A stretch of 64,000 bases of DNA from Pandoraea pneumonica (GTDB lineage: Bacteria > Pseudomonadota > Gammaproteobacteria > Burkholderiales > Burkholderiaceae), in the NCBI RefSeq assembly GCF_902459645.1, contig NZ_CABPSK010000003.1, positions 186,001 to 250,000 on the forward strand, given 5' to 3'. A program made the position numbers and the translations under genes. The notes beneath the pieces were generated by a model. That model was not told the origin of the DNA, did not search any database, and was given only the letters and a program-made list of their open reading frames with translations. Position 1 is the stretch's first letter. The number at the start of each line of letters is the position of its first letter. Shown piece by piece: positions 43,999-52,506 of this stretch.

Positions 43999-44307
43999 AT
44001 GTTGCCGACTTTTCAAATTGACGGAAACTGGATCGATTGTTGTGCCGTGCTTCATGGTGTTGCGTATGTGGCTTGGCGCGCATGGATCACGCGCCGTAGC
44101 CAGCGTTCCTCGGCCACGACACGCGCCAGTGACTTCGCATTCGGCGTCGCGCTGTTTCCTCAGTACGTACTGCTGATGTGCGTAGCATCCTCAACCTTCA
44201 TCGAGGGCCTCGCACAGTCGAGTCGTATCAGTCTGTGCATTGCGGGCAGCTATGCGCTCGCTGCAATGTGGCAAGAACGTCGAGACGATCACGCACTCAC
44301 TCATTAG
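43999..44307 (+). CDS. Small hypothetical membrane protein
   Basis: A 102-residue frame whose ATG follows AAGGTGA. Three hydrophobic segments are likely (about 12-30, 45-68 and 76-90), with the basic stretch ITRRSQRSSATTR between the first two. The six-base spacing from the preceding ORF suggests co-translation and a joint function. Family unknown. G/C third-position preference is weaker than in neighbouring genes, in keeping with accessory DNA. Confidence 0.5.
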   Translation: MLPTFQIDGNWIDCCAVLHGVAYVAWRAWITRRSQRSSATTRASDFAFGVALFPQYVLLMCVASSTFIEGLAQSSRISLCIAGSYALAAMWQERRDDHALTH

Positions 44308-44354
44308 CATCGCGGCCGTTCACTTTCGCGACGAGAGTACCGCTTCCACGAATG

Positions 44355-44388
44355 AAAAAACCCCGGCGAGCATGGCTCAACCGGGGTT
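44355..44388 (-). terminator. icd terminator
   Basis: AACCCCGG (44359-44366) and CCGGGGTT (44381-44388) form the stem; on the minus strand six T follow. It lies 56 bases after the icd stop. Confidence 0.85.
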
Positions 44389-44444
44389 GCGATCACCGTC
44401 GTTTCGAAACGCAGAGACGGCGACCTTCGCCGTCTAATCACGCC

Positions 44445-45698
44445 TTACATATTCTCGATCATGACGTCGCCGAAGCCCGAACAAGAGACTTGCGTAGCGC
44501 CTTCCATCAGACGTGCGAAATCGTACGTGACCTTCTTCGAGAGGATCGATTTCTCCATCGACGCGATGATCAAGTCTGCTGCCTCGGTCCATCCCATATG
44601 ACGCAACATCATCTCTGCCGACAGGATCTCGGAGCCCGGATTCACATAGTCTTTGCCCGCGTACTTCGGCGCCGTGCCGTGCGTAGCTTCGAACATCGCC
44701 ACCGAGTCCGACAAGTTCGCGCCCGGTGCAATGCCGATGCCACCCACTTGCGCGGCAAGCGCATCCGAGACGTAGTCGCCATTCAGGTTGAGTGTCGCGA
44801 TGACGTCATACTCGGCGGGGCGCAGCAGAATCTGTTGCAGGAACGCGTCCGCAATCGAATCCTTGATCACGATGTCTTTACCCGTCTTCGGATTCTTCAC
44901 CTTGCACCAAGGACCGCCGTCGATTTCCGTGGCACCGAACTCTTTCTTCGCGAGTCCGTAGCCCCAATCGCGAAAAGCGCCTTCGGTGAACTTCATGATG
45001 TTGCCCTTGTGCACCAGCGTCACCGAATCGCGGTTGTTGTCGATGGCGTATTGAATCGCCTTGCGCACAAGACGCTCGGTGCCTTCGCGCGATACCGGCT
45101 TCACGCCGATACCCGACGTCTGCGGGAAGCGAATCTTACTTACACCCATCTCGTTTTGCAGAAACGCGATCAGCTTCTTCGCCCCTTCGGACTCGGCTTC
45201 CCACTCGATGCCCGCATAGATGTCTTCCGAGTTCTCGCGGAAGATCACCATATCGATTTTCTCCGGCTGACGCACCGGCGACGGCACCCCCTTGAAGTAC
45301 TGCACCGGACGCAAACAAACATAGAGGTCGAGCTGCTGGCGCAACGCCACATTCAGCGAGCGGATGCCACCGCCCACCGGCGTCGTCAGCGGCCCCTTGA
45401 TCGAGACGACGTAATCCTTAACGGCATCGAGCGTTTCGTCCGGCAGCCACACATCGGGGCCATAGATACGCGTCGACTTCTCACCCGCGTAGATTTCCAT
45501 CCAACTGATTTTGCGCTTGCCACCGTAGGCTTTCTCCACTGCGGCATCGACCACCTTGAGCATCACCGGCGTGATGTCCACGCCCGTGCCATCGCCTTCG
45601 ATGTACGGAATGATCGGCATGTCCGGAACGTTCAACGAGAAGTCCTTGTTCACGGTGATCTTCTCGCCGGCCGGGACCTTGATGTGCTGATACGACAT
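44445..45698 (-). CDS. icd: NADP-dependent isocitrate dehydrogenase
   Basis: A 417-residue TCA-cycle enzyme converting isocitrate to 2-oxoglutarate with NADP+. [12 protein letters not shown] at the N-terminus, the substrate serine region [19 protein letters not shown], the [15 protein letters not shown] segment, [17 protein letters not shown] and the cofactor-binding HGTAPKYAG are all present. A GTCTTATATAAGAC palindrome lies 125 bases upstream of its ATG, in a spacer shared with rluE. It is a single-gene unit ending in a terminator. Confidence 0.97.
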   Translation of the reverse strand: MSYQHIKVPAGEKITVNKDFSLNVPDMPIIPYIEGDGTGVDITPVMLKVVDAAVEKAYGGKRKISWMEIYAGEKSTRIYGPDVWLPDETLDAVKDYVVSIKGPLTTPVGGGIRSLNVALRQQLDLYVCLRPVQYFKGVPSPVRQPEKIDMVIFRENSEDIYAGIEWEAESEGAKKLIAFLQNEMGVSKIRFPQTSGIGVKPVSREGTERLVRKAIQYAIDNNRDSVTLVHKGNIMKFTEGAFRDWGYGLAKKEFGATEIDGGPWCKVKNPKTGKDIVIKDSIADAFLQQILLRPAEYDVIATLNLNGDYVSDALAAQVGGIGIAPGANLSDSVAMFEATHGTAPKYAGKDYVNPGSEILSAEMMLRHMGWTEAADLIIASMEKSILSKKVTYDFARLMEGATQVSCSGFGDVMIENM

Positions 45699-45822
45699 GG
45701 TGGGACTCCAATTGGATAGATCGGATAACGCACGCAGGCGGCGGTATCGCCATCGGGTTTAGCGGCCTATTGTAGTCACAACGGTAGTTACCGCGCCTAT
45801 CGCTGCGTACAGCAAACCTCAA

Positions 45823-45843
45823 GTCTTATATAAGACATAAGAC
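45823..45843. promoter_or_regulatory. Palindromic operator in the icd-rluE spacer
   Basis: GTCTTAT-ATAAGAC is a perfect 14-base palindrome (45823-45836) followed directly by a third half-site ATAAGAC (45837-45843). A near-identical palindrome lies upstream of the DUF3579 gene at 60856-60868, pointing to a shared regulator. Confidence 0.65.
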
Positions 45844-45908
45844 TGATTTTTTGGATTATGCATTAACATGTCGGGCCTGAACAGAGGTTCCGATTTTCTT
45901 CTCCCGGT

Positions 45909-46499
45909 ATGACACTTCTCGCGCTCAACAAGCCTTTCGGCACGATCTGCCAGTTCTCGCCGCACCCGACGCACCCGACGCTCGCCGAATGGGTGCAGCG
46001 TCCAGGCGTCTATCCGGCTGGACGCCTCGATGCCGATAGCGAAGGTTTGCTGCTGCTCACCGACGACGGCCGCCTACAAGCGCGCATTGCCGAACCCGAG
46101 CGTAAACTGCCCAAAACCTACTGGGCACAGGTCGAAGGCGCTTACGACGAGTCGGCCGTAGCGCGCTTGCGCGCGGGGCTCGATCTAGGCGACTTCGTGA
46201 CCTTGCCGTGCGAAGCGCGTGAAATTCCTGAGCCGGAATCGCTATGGCTTCGCGATCCGCCGATTCGCTATCGCGCGAGCATCCCCACCCATTGGCTCGA
46301 GATCCGGCTAGTCGAAGGCAAGAACCGGCAGGTCCGGCGCATGACCGCCGCCGTCGGTAAGCCGACCTTACGCCTCGTGCGCGTCGCCATCGGTCCGGTC
46401 GACATCTTTGCGTTGAATCTCGCGCCCGGACAGTGGTGCGAACTGCCGCAACAAATACTTACACTTTCCAGTCAACGGAGCGGTCGCCCGGCTCGTTGA
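45909..46499 (+). CDS. rluE: 23S rRNA pseudouridine synthase RluE-like
   Basis: A 196-residue RsuA-family synthase lacking the S4 domain, as in RluE, which modifies U2457 of 23S rRNA. The catalytic Asp lies in GRLDADSEGLLLLT; KTYWAQVEG and EGKNRQVRRMTAAVG are further family motifs. It is divergent from icd; the palindrome in the spacer is 66 bases before its start, so it could be a second target. No strong ribosome binding site is seen. Confidence 0.92.
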   Translation: MTLLALNKPFGTICQFSPHPTHPTLAEWVQRPGVYPAGRLDADSEGLLLLTDDGRLQARIAEPERKLPKTYWAQVEGAYDESAVARLRAGLDLGDFVTLPCEAREIPEPESLWLRDPPIRYRASIPTHWLEIRLVEGKNRQVRRMTAAVGKPTLRLVRVAIGPVDIFALNLAPGQWCELPQQILTLSSQRSGRPAR

Positions 46500-46551
46500 G
46501 GGAACAGGTGCGCAACATACGCACCACTAACTGAAACGAGGAAACCAAGTC

Positions 46552-46797
46552 ATGAACAAACTGCTGCTCGCACTGACCGCCGGCATGATCGTGTCCGGCG
46601 CCGCGATGGCCCAACAATCGGCGCCGGCCACGGCGCCTGTCGCGCCGGCGGCGCCCGCAGCAGCAGCACCCGCTCCGGCGGCGGCAGCTGCCGACAAGGC
46701 CGCGCCTGCCAAGAAGTCGTCGCACAAGAAGCATCACCACAAGAAGTCGGCCAAGAAGGGCCCGGCTACGCAGCCGCCGACTGGTAACAAGCCGTAA
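46552..46797 (+). CDS. Small exported Ala/Pro/Lys/His-rich protein (Asr-like)
   Basis: An 81-residue protein: signal peptide ending SGAAMA, an Ala/Pro-rich middle, and a strongly basic tail with KKSSHKKHHHKKSAKK. The arrangement resembles the acid-shock protein Asr of enterobacteria, which is periplasmic and basic, though sequence of this simple type can converge. GAGGAA lies nine bases before the ATG. It is paired with the next gene, apparently by duplication, across a structured 127-base spacer. Confidence 0.65.
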   Translation: MNKLLLALTAGMIVSGAAMAQQSAPATAPVAPAAPAAAAPAPAAAAADKAAPAKKSSHKKHHHKKSAKKGPATQPPTGNKP

Positions 46798-46816
46798 TAC
46801 TTCACTTAGTAAAAAT

Positions 46817-46878
46817 CCGCGAGTGAGTTGTCAACCGATGTCCTGACCGGACGTTATTAGAGGTGACTCACTTCGCGG
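46817..46878. repeat. Long imperfect hairpin between the two Asr-like genes
   Basis: CCGCGAGTGAGT (from 46817) can pair with ACTCACTTCGCGG (ending 46878) with one bulge, enclosing a smaller GTCC-GGAC stem near 46840. No T run follows, so it is more likely a processing or stability element than a terminator. Confidence 0.55.
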
Positions 46879-46924
46879 GTCAACGAGTTCACCACCCAAA
46901 CATCGAGCTTCAACGAGGAATCTC

Positions 46925-47137
46925 ATGAAAAAACTGATCGCTGCCCTGGTCGCTGGCCTGTTCGCAACTGGCGTGTTTGCTCAAGCTGCTGCTCCGGCCG
47001 CTCCGGCTGCTGACGCTGCTCCGGCTGCCGCCGCTAAGCCGGCTGCAAAGAAGAAGTCGACGCACAAGAAGTCGACGCATAAGAAGTCGGCGAAGAAGGC
47101 TTCGGCTGCTGAAGCGCCGGCCGCCGCCAGCAAGTAA
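46925..47137 (+). CDS. Small exported Ala/Lys-rich protein (Asr-like)
   Basis: A 70-residue protein with a signal peptide (MKKLIAALVAGLFATGVFAQ), Ala/Pro repeats and a basic repeat tail KKSTHKKSTHKKSAKK, then an Ala-rich end. It matches the previous gene in layout and composition, so the two are paralogues. GAGGAA precedes the ATG. A strong terminator follows. Role unknown; acid or periplasmic stress buffering is a possible analogy with Asr. Confidence 0.65.
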   Translation: MKKLIAALVAGLFATGVFAQAAAPAAPAADAAPAAAAKPAAKKKSTHKKSTHKKSAKKASAAEAPAAASK

Positions 47138-47178
47138 GTACCGCGTCGCGCAGCTTCACTGCGCAACTGACGGTAATA

Positions 47179-47209
47179 AGCAGGTTGCTCATGCAACCTG
47201 CTTTTTTTT
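47179..47209 (+). terminator. Terminator after the Asr-like pair
   Basis: AGCAGGTTGC (47179-47188), loop TCAT, GCAACCTGCT (47193-47202) and eight T. Confidence 0.93.
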
Positions 47210-47272
47210 CGTCCGACGGCTACAATGGTCCGCCATTCGTCTGGCGTTTCCAGACCTTCCCAGGAGTCGTTC

Positions 47273-47755
47273 GTGATCCGGATTTCGCGTCAACTGGCTG
47301 CGCTCGCCGCAAGCGCCACGTTCGCCACTACCGCCGCCTTCATGGCACTCGCCCCGGCAACTGCTGCCGCGCAACAGATCAAACAACCGGGTGATTTCCC
47401 GACCGTCCAGCTCTCCGCTGGCATGTTCCTCATCAAGGCCGAAGTCGCCGCCAATGAAGCTGACCGCGAGCAAGGCCTGATGTATCGCACGAAGATGGCG
47501 CCCAATGCGGGCATGCTTTTCGTGTTCGAACAGCGCGCCATGAACTGCTTCTGGATGCGCAATACGAATCTGCCGCTGTCGATCGCGTTCCTGCGGGATG
47601 ACGGCACGATCGTGAATATCGAAGATATGGCTCCGCAAACGGATGACAACCACTGCCCGAAAGAGCCCATCCGCTACGCGCTGGAAATGAATCAAGGCTG
47701 GTTCAAAACCAAGAACCTGACGGCGGGCACGAAGATTTCCGGGCTGCCGCGATAA
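47273..47755 (+). CDS. DUF192 family exported protein
   Basis: A 160-residue DUF192 protein with an N-terminal signal peptide ending ATAAAQQ. The domain is recognised by VEVAANEADREQGLMYR-like (here EVAANEADREQGLMYR), FVFEQRAMNCFWMRNTNLPLSI and IVNIEDMAPQTD. Function is unknown; some members sit near cold or stress genes. The GTG at 47273 with AGGAG six bases upstream is preferred to an ATG at 47225 that overlaps a TACAAT promoter-like element. Confidence 0.8.
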   Translation: MIRISRQLAALAASATFATTAAFMALAPATAAAQQIKQPGDFPTVQLSAGMFLIKAEVAANEADREQGLMYRTKMAPNAGMLFVFEQRAMNCFWMRNTNLPLSIAFLRDDGTIVNIEDMAPQTDDNHCPKEPIRYALEMNQGWFKTKNLTAGTKISGLPR

Positions 47756-47815
47756 TTCAAAGCGCTAATTCACAGCGTTAATTCGCCACGTTCATCTCAT
47801 AACACGGTGCACGCC

Positions 47816-48532
47816 CTATCGTGCACCGCTCGAAATGGTCAGTGCGCTCGCGAGCGCACGTTCAAGAAACCGATCGAGCAGCCACGGATCGAAATGGCGT
47901 CCACGCTCGGCAAGCATTGCCTTCACGATTTGCGCAGGTGTGAGCGCCTCGCGATACGGACGATGGCTGGCCAACGCGTCGAACACATCGACCAGCGCGA
48001 CAATGCGCCCGGCCAGCGGAATGCGATGGCCCGATAAACCAAAAGGATATCCGCTGCCGTCGTAGCGCTCGTGATGCGTACGCGCGACGCTCGCGGCCAA
48101 ATCGCAGGCGGCGCCACCCAGCGCGCTCAATATATCGGCACCTAATTGCGGATGCATCCGCATCACGCGAATCTCATCCGGCGTCAGCCTGCCGGGCTTC
48201 TCCAGAATCGAATTCGGGATACAGAGCTTGCCCGTGTCATGCAATGCCGCGGCGAGCCCCAGTGCCTGCGCTTCGATAGGCGGCATTTCCAAAGTCTGCG
48301 CAAAACGCCAAGCCAGTCGCCCGACTCGCCACATGTGTGACGCGGTGCCGCCGCGCTTGCACTCGGCCAGGCGGAAGAGCGTCCATGCCGCGGGCGGCAG
48401 GCTGTGCATGAGATGCGTATCCGCTAGCCAGTAACGGTGATGTGAGGGGTGTTGCGGGGCGTCGTGTGCCGCGCGGTGTGTGCGAGCCTGTGGCCCGGGA
48501 GTGACGTCGCACGTTGGCGCAGGTTCTGGCAT
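47816..48532 (-). CDS. HD-GYP domain protein (putative c-di-GMP phosphodiesterase)
   Basis: A protein of about 238 residues with an HD-GYP domain: AALHDTGKLCIP (metal-binding HD), RMHPQLGADILS, and HHERYDGSGYP (HHE plus GYP). Members hydrolyse cyclic di-GMP to GMP or pGpG. No sensor domain is visible; the N-terminal 65 residues are His/Ala/Pro-rich. The start is uncertain (ATG 48532, GTG 48604 or ATG 48409). A tandem decamer GGTGTCCAAA lies just upstream at 48535-48555. Confidence 0.8.
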   Translation of the reverse strand: MPEPAPTCDVTPGPQARTHRAAHDAPQHPSHHRYWLADTHLMHSLPPAAWTLFRLAECKRGGTASHMWRVGRLAWRFAQTLEMPPIEAQALGLAAALHDTGKLCIPNSILEKPGRLTPDEIRVMRMHPQLGADILSALGGAACDLAASVARTHHERYDGSGYPFGLSGHRIPLAGRIVALVDVFDALASHRPYREALTPAQIVKAMLAERGRHFDPWLLDRFLERALASALTISSGAR

Positions 48533-48708
48533 ACGGTGTCCAAAGGGTGTCCAAAGCGCATGGAAAGAGGCTGAGGCGAAGCATCGTGCAGCGTTGTCGT
48601 GCACTGCGATTCGCTTGAAGTGCTTACTCTAACGACGCTCGCGCGCATCAACGTTGATGCCGATCAAACGCGTTGCGCCTACATGCGAACCGGTAGATGC
48701 TGAAAACA

Positions 48709-48736
48709 AAAAGCCCATCGCAAGCGATGGGCTTTT
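48709..48736 (-). terminator. sodB terminator
   Basis: AAAAGCCCATCG (48709-48720) pairs with CGATGGGCTTTT (48725-48736) across CAAG. On the minus strand a T run follows, 85 bases after the sodB stop. Confidence 0.88.
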
Positions 48737-48820
48737 GTTTCACCGGCGAGGCGTCGCGCTCGGGTCAGGCGCGTGACGCCCGGGTTGACCTCGGGTGCCG
48801 GTGAAGTCCGGGGTGTTCGA

Positions 48821-49399
48821 TTACGCGAAGTTCTTCGCTGCGAAGTCCCAGTTGACCAGGTTCCAGAATGCCTCGACAAACTTCGGACGGGCATTGCGGT
48901 AGTCGATGTAGTACGCGTGTTCCCACACGTCGATGGTGATCAGCGGCTTGTCAGTGCCGGTCAGCGGCGTGGCAGCGTTGCTGGTGTTCACGATATCGAC
49001 CGAACCGTCGGCCTTCTTCACGAGCCACGTCCAGCCCGAACCGAAGTTACCCACGGCCGACTTCGAGAACGTTTCCTTGAAGGCGTCGAACGAGCCGAAC
49101 TTGGTGTCGATAGCCTTGGCCAGATCGCCAGCCGGAGCACCACCGCCCTTCGGCGACAGCGTGTTCCAGAAGAACGTGTGGTTCCACACTTGTGCTGCGT
49201 TGTTGAACACACCGCCCGACGACTTCTTGATGATGTCTTCGAGGCTGGCGTTTTCGAATTCGGTGCCCTTGATCAGGTTGTTCAAGTTCGTCACATAGGC
49301 TTGGTGATGCTTGCCGTAGTGATACTCCATCGTTTCCTTGGAGATGGTCGGCGCCAGTGCATCGATGGCGTACGGCAGTTCAGGGAGCTTGTGTTCCAT
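48821..49399 (-). CDS. sodB: Superoxide dismutase (Fe type)
   Basis: A 192-residue Fe-superoxide dismutase converting superoxide to hydrogen peroxide and oxygen. The metal ligands are in the helix [10 protein letters not shown], in [11 protein letters not shown], and in [16 protein letters not shown] (Asp and His). [10 protein letters not shown] and the [14 protein letters not shown] region are typical of Fe enzymes. It is transcribed alone. The 203-base gap to xseA contains its promoter, which is not clear by eye. Confidence 0.95.
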   Translation of the reverse strand: MEHKLPELPYAIDALAPTISKETMEYHYGKHHQAYVTNLNNLIKGTEFENASLEDIIKKSSGGVFNNAAQVWNHTFFWNTLSPKGGGAPAGDLAKAIDTKFGSFDAFKETFSKSAVGNFGSGWTWLVKKADGSVDIVNTSNAATPLTGTDKPLITIDVWEHAYYIDYRNARPKFVEAFWNLVNWDFAAKNFA

Positions 49400-49602
49400 G
49401 GCGATTGTCCTTTGTGCTCTGAGGGGAACCCGATTTTTGCATTATCCGGAACCACCGATTCTAGGGCAGATGCAATAACCCCGCAAACCTGACGGTTACT
49501 TGTTTCACCGCACTTTGCGCCACGCGTGTGACGATTGTGTGCCAATCCCGGCGAATGCACGCACATTGTCTGCACTTCGCTAACACTGCCGGGCCGGTGC
49601 GG

Positions 49603-50976
49603 CTAAAAAGTATCGTCTAGCCTGACCTGAACGTCACCAATGCCCACGTCGGCTGCGCCGTCGGCCAGATGCATCGTGACCTGCTGCCCGCGCTGGAGCT
49701 TGCGAGGGTCGCGAATCGGCTGACCGCGCCCGTCGAGCACTGCGGCATAACCGCGTTGCAACGTGCGGCGCGGGTTCAAGAGTTCAAGCTGGGCGGTGGC
49801 GTCCGCGAGCCGCTGCGACGAGCGCTCGGCGCGGCGCGACATGGCCGTATCCAAACGCTGTGAGAGCAGTGCGAGCCGTTCATGTTGCGACGCGACATCG
49901 GGTATCGCACGCCCGAATCGCAGACGCAGCATGTCGAAACGGCTGCGGCGCTGGGCGAGCGGGCGCTCCAGCGCGTGCCGCATTCTGTCCGACAGATGGG
50001 CCAGCGCCCCTTGTTGGCGCGCCAGACGCTCGCGAGGCGACACCAGTCCGCGTGACAGGCTGTCGAGTTGCTGAGCCCGTTGCTCCAGCGTGCGCCACAT
50101 GGCGCGCGTCAGGCGTTGACGCTCGCGATCGACCTCGCGCAGGCACTCGTCGCGCGCCGCACTAATGAGCTCGGCCGCCGCCGTGGGCGTGGGTGCCCGC
50201 ACGTCGGCGACGAAGTCGGCAATCGTGAAATCGGTTTCGTGACCCACCCCCGAGACGACCGGCAGTTCACTGCGGGCGATGGCATGGGCGAGCACTTCTT
50301 CGTTAAACGCCCAGAGGTCTTCAATCGAGCCGCCGCCGCGACACAAGAGAATCGTGTCGACTTCGCGGCGCGCGTTGGCGGTGTCGAGCGCCGCCGCCAG
50401 ACGCGTTGCCGCGTCGGCCCCCTGCACCGGCGCCGGGTAGACCACCACCGAGACGTGCGGCGCGCGGCGAGCGAGCGTCGTCAGCACGTCGCGCAGCGCC
50501 GCCGCCTGCAACGAAGTCACGACACCCACACGGCGGGCATAGCGCGGCAACGGCCGTTTGCGCTCGGCGTCGAACAATCCCGCGGCGGCCAGCTTCTCCT
50601 TGAGCCGCAGAAACGCCTCGTAAAGATTGCCCTGCCCCGCACGGCGAATGGCCTCGACGTTCAGTTGCACTTCGCCACGCGGCACATACATCGAGAGCAG
50701 CGCCCGTACTTCGACGCGATCGCCTTCTTTCGGCGAAAAGTCGGCGTGCTGGGCGCGGCCACGGAACATCACGCAGCGCATTTGCGCCTGGGCGTCTTTG
50801 ATCGAGAAATACCAGTGGCCACTGGCTGCGCGCGTGAAGTTCGAGATCTCGCCGCTGACCCAGGCGAGCGGGAAACTCCGCTCCAGCACCCCGGCAACGG
50901 CCTTGTTCAAATCCGAAACACTGAGCACGCGATCCGCACCACGATTGGGCCGGGCGTCGTCAAAAGAAAGGTTCAT
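49603..50976 (-). CDS. xseA: Exodeoxyribonuclease VII large subunit
   Basis: A 457-residue nuclease subunit that, with XseB, degrades single-stranded DNA. The N-terminal OB fold ([22 protein letters not shown] and CVMFRGRAQ, in two parts) precedes a catalytic domain with [35 protein letters not shown] and [17 protein letters not shown]. The C-terminus is a coiled coil rich in Arg/Leu. The usual partner xseB is not adjacent. Its promoter lies in the DnaA-box-rich spacer before exbB. Confidence 0.95.
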   Translation of the reverse strand: MNLSFDDARPNRGADRVLSVSDLNKAVAGVLERSFPLAWVSGEISNFTRAASGHWYFSIKDAQAQMRCVMFRGRAQHADFSPKEGDRVEVRALLSMYVPRGEVQLNVEAIRRAGQGNLYEAFLRLKEKLAAAGLFDAERKRPLPRYARRVGVVTSLQAAALRDVLTTLARRAPHVSVVVYPAPVQGADAATRLAAALDTANARREVDTILLCRGGGSIEDLWAFNEEVLAHAIARSELPVVSGVGHETDFTIADFVADVRAPTPTAAAELISAARDECLREVDRERQRLTRAMWRTLEQRAQQLDSLSRGLVSPRERLARQQGALAHLSDRMRHALERPLAQRRSRFDMLRLRFGRAIPDVASQHERLALLSQRLDTAMSRRAERSSQRLADATAQLELLNPRRTLQRGYAAVLDGRGQPIRDPRKLQRGQQVTMHLADGAADVGIGDVQVRLDDTF

Positions 50977-50996
50977 GCGATTCGGCAGGTCAAAAG

Positions 50997-51345
50997 CTGT
51001 CCACAGGCCCGTTAATTTAAGGGTTTTCGACCCCTGCCGCCTGACTTTTCCTACGTCCGGCGGGGAAAGCCTTGATTGGCGGGGCTGTACGGCGGGTGTC
51101 GCACCAGTGTCACATGGCGTTTTCGTGACAGAACGCAGGATATATGGAGGCCTGGGGACATGTGCACAAAGTTATCCACAGGCTGTTCAATAGATTTTGG
51201 GATTTGCGAGTTTGCGGTGGTGTTCATATCTGAAACCTTTTATTGCTCATTTTTTCATCACGAACCAAAAACCGCCTTGCGCTCAACGACTTGCAAAAAG
51301 TATCCCAAGGTTGTCCACATCCTTGTGCTCGTCAGATGTGGAAAA
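50997..51345. promoter_or_regulatory. Cluster of DnaA-box-like 9-mers between xseA and exbB
   Basis: Four boxes lie within 350 bases: CTGTCCACA (50997), the perfect TTATCCACA (51172), TTGTCCACA (51311) and, on the minus strand, TTTTCCACA (51337-51345). The spacer is 447 bases long, holds no gene and is locally AT-rich around 51180-51300. It could titrate DnaA or let DnaA control the flanking genes. It is unlikely to be the main origin, as dnaA and dnaN are absent. Confidence 0.5.
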
Positions 51346-51351
51346 CGGTGC

Positions 51352-51380
51352 TTGCCCATCCCCACCCTGCACGCTACAGT
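51352..51380 (+). promoter_or_regulatory. Candidate promoter of exbB
   Basis: TTGCCC (51352-51357), 17 bases, TACAGT (51375-51380) lie 43 bases before the exbB start. The 12-mer TTGCCCATCCCC over the -35 is repeated exactly at 51391-51402, a possible operator pair. Confidence 0.5.
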
Positions 51381-51423
51381 GCGGACTCGTTTGCCCATCC
51401 CCGCAACAAGCAAGAGGTCGTCT

Positions 51424-52038
51424 TTGTTCGCCGTCATCCAGGCCGCCGGCTGGCCCATCTGGCCACTTCTCATCGCATCCGTCATCGCGCTCGCTCTGAT
51501 TGTCGAGCGTGCCCTGTCGTTGCGCCGCGCACGCGTGCTGCCCAGCGGCGTGCTCGAAAATGCCATTACGCTCGCGCGCCGCGCACCGGCCAAACACGAG
51601 GCGACCGAAGCGCTCGCACGTGGTTCGTTGCTGGGCCGGGTGCTGGCTACCGGTGTGCGCTACGTCGCCCACAATCCGCAGGGACCGCGCGACGGGGCTA
51701 AGGAAGCGCTGGAAGAAACCGGCCGCGCCGTCGCCCACGAGCTCGAGCGCTTTCTGCCGGCGCTTGGCACCATCGCCTCGGTGGCGCCGCTCATGGGGTT
51801 GTTCGGTACGGTCGTGGGCATGATCGAGATTTTCGGCTCACAAGACGCGACCGGCACCGACCCCGCCCAGTTGGCCCACGGTATTTCCGTCGCGCTGTAC
51901 AACACCGGCTTCGGTCTGATGATTGCCATTCCCGCGATGATCTTCTACCGGTACTACCGCACGCGCGTCGATGCGTTTCTCGTCGAACTGGAAACGCAGG
52001 CGGTCCATTTCCTCGATGCCACGCTGCCGCGGCACTGA
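51424..52038 (+). CDS. exbB: MotA/TolQ/ExbB proton channel family protein
   Basis: A 204-residue inner-membrane protein: IQAAGWPIWPLLIASVIALA (TM1), the cytoplasmic helical loop, FLPALGTIASVAPLMGLFGTVVG (TM2, split as FLPALGTIASVAPL and MGLFGTVVG) and GISVALYNTGFGLMIAIPAM (TM3). With ExbD it uses the proton-motive force to energise outer-membrane processes. TTG at 51424, preceded by AAGAGGT, is the only start fitting the family N-terminus, so an unusual TTG start is proposed. Position before lpxK is conserved in beta-proteobacteria. Confidence 0.88.
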   Translation: MFAVIQAAGWPIWPLLIASVIALALIVERALSLRRARVLPSGVLENAITLARRAPAKHEATEALARGSLLGRVLATGVRYVAHNPQGPRDGAKEALEETGRAVAHELERFLPALGTIASVAPLMGLFGTVVGMIEIFGSQDATGTDPAQLAHGISVALYNTGFGLMIAIPAMIFYRYYRTRVDAFLVELETQAVHFLDATLPRH

Positions 52039-52053
52039 CCGGCGAGGCGCACG

Positions 52054-52506
52054 ATGAACTTCCGTCGAGGCCTGACAACGCGCGACGAGCCGGAGATCAA
52101 TCTGATCCCGCTCATCGACGTGCTGCTCGTCATTCTCATCTTCCTGATGATCACCACGACCTATACGCGCTATACCGCGCTCAAGGTCAATCTGCCGACG
52201 GCCGACGCTGAAAAGGCTGTCGTACCGCCGCGTCAGATCGTGGTGTCGGTCGGCGCGGACGGCAGTTATGCCATCGACCGGCAAGCGCTCGGCCAACGCG
52301 ATGTGGCTAGCCTGACGGGTGCACTGCGTCAGGCAGCCGGTTCGCAGAGTGCCGGGGCAGAACCGCCGGTCATCATCATCAATGCGGACGCGAAGAGCAC
52401 CCATCAATCCGTCATCAACGTAATGGAAGCCGCGCGTGAGGCTGGCCTGTCGCGTCTGACGTTCGCTGCCCGCTCGAACAACGCAAACGGCAAGCCCGCC
52501 CGATGA
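52054..52506 (+). CDS. exbD: ExbD/TolR biopolymer transport protein
   Basis: A 150-residue partner of ExbB: a short N-terminal tail, a single TM ([20 protein letters not shown]) with the proton-carrying Asp in LIDVLL, then a periplasmic domain. It starts 15 bases after exbB and overlaps lpxK by four bases (ATGA). The pair before lpxK may be devoted to envelope maintenance rather than TonB, but that is inference. Confidence 0.92.
   Translation: MNFRRGLTTRDEPEINLIPLIDVLLVILIFLMITTTYTRYTALKVNLPTADAEKAVVPPRQIVVSVGADGSYAIDRQALGQRDVASLTGALRQAAGSQSAGAEPPVIIINADAKSTHQSVINVMEAAREAGLSRLTFAARSNNANGKPAR

Noticed and set aside
50977-51423. Chromosomal replication origin
   Set aside because: DnaA boxes are present but dnaA, dnaN, gyrB or rpmH are not nearby, and no AT-rich 13-mer array is clear.
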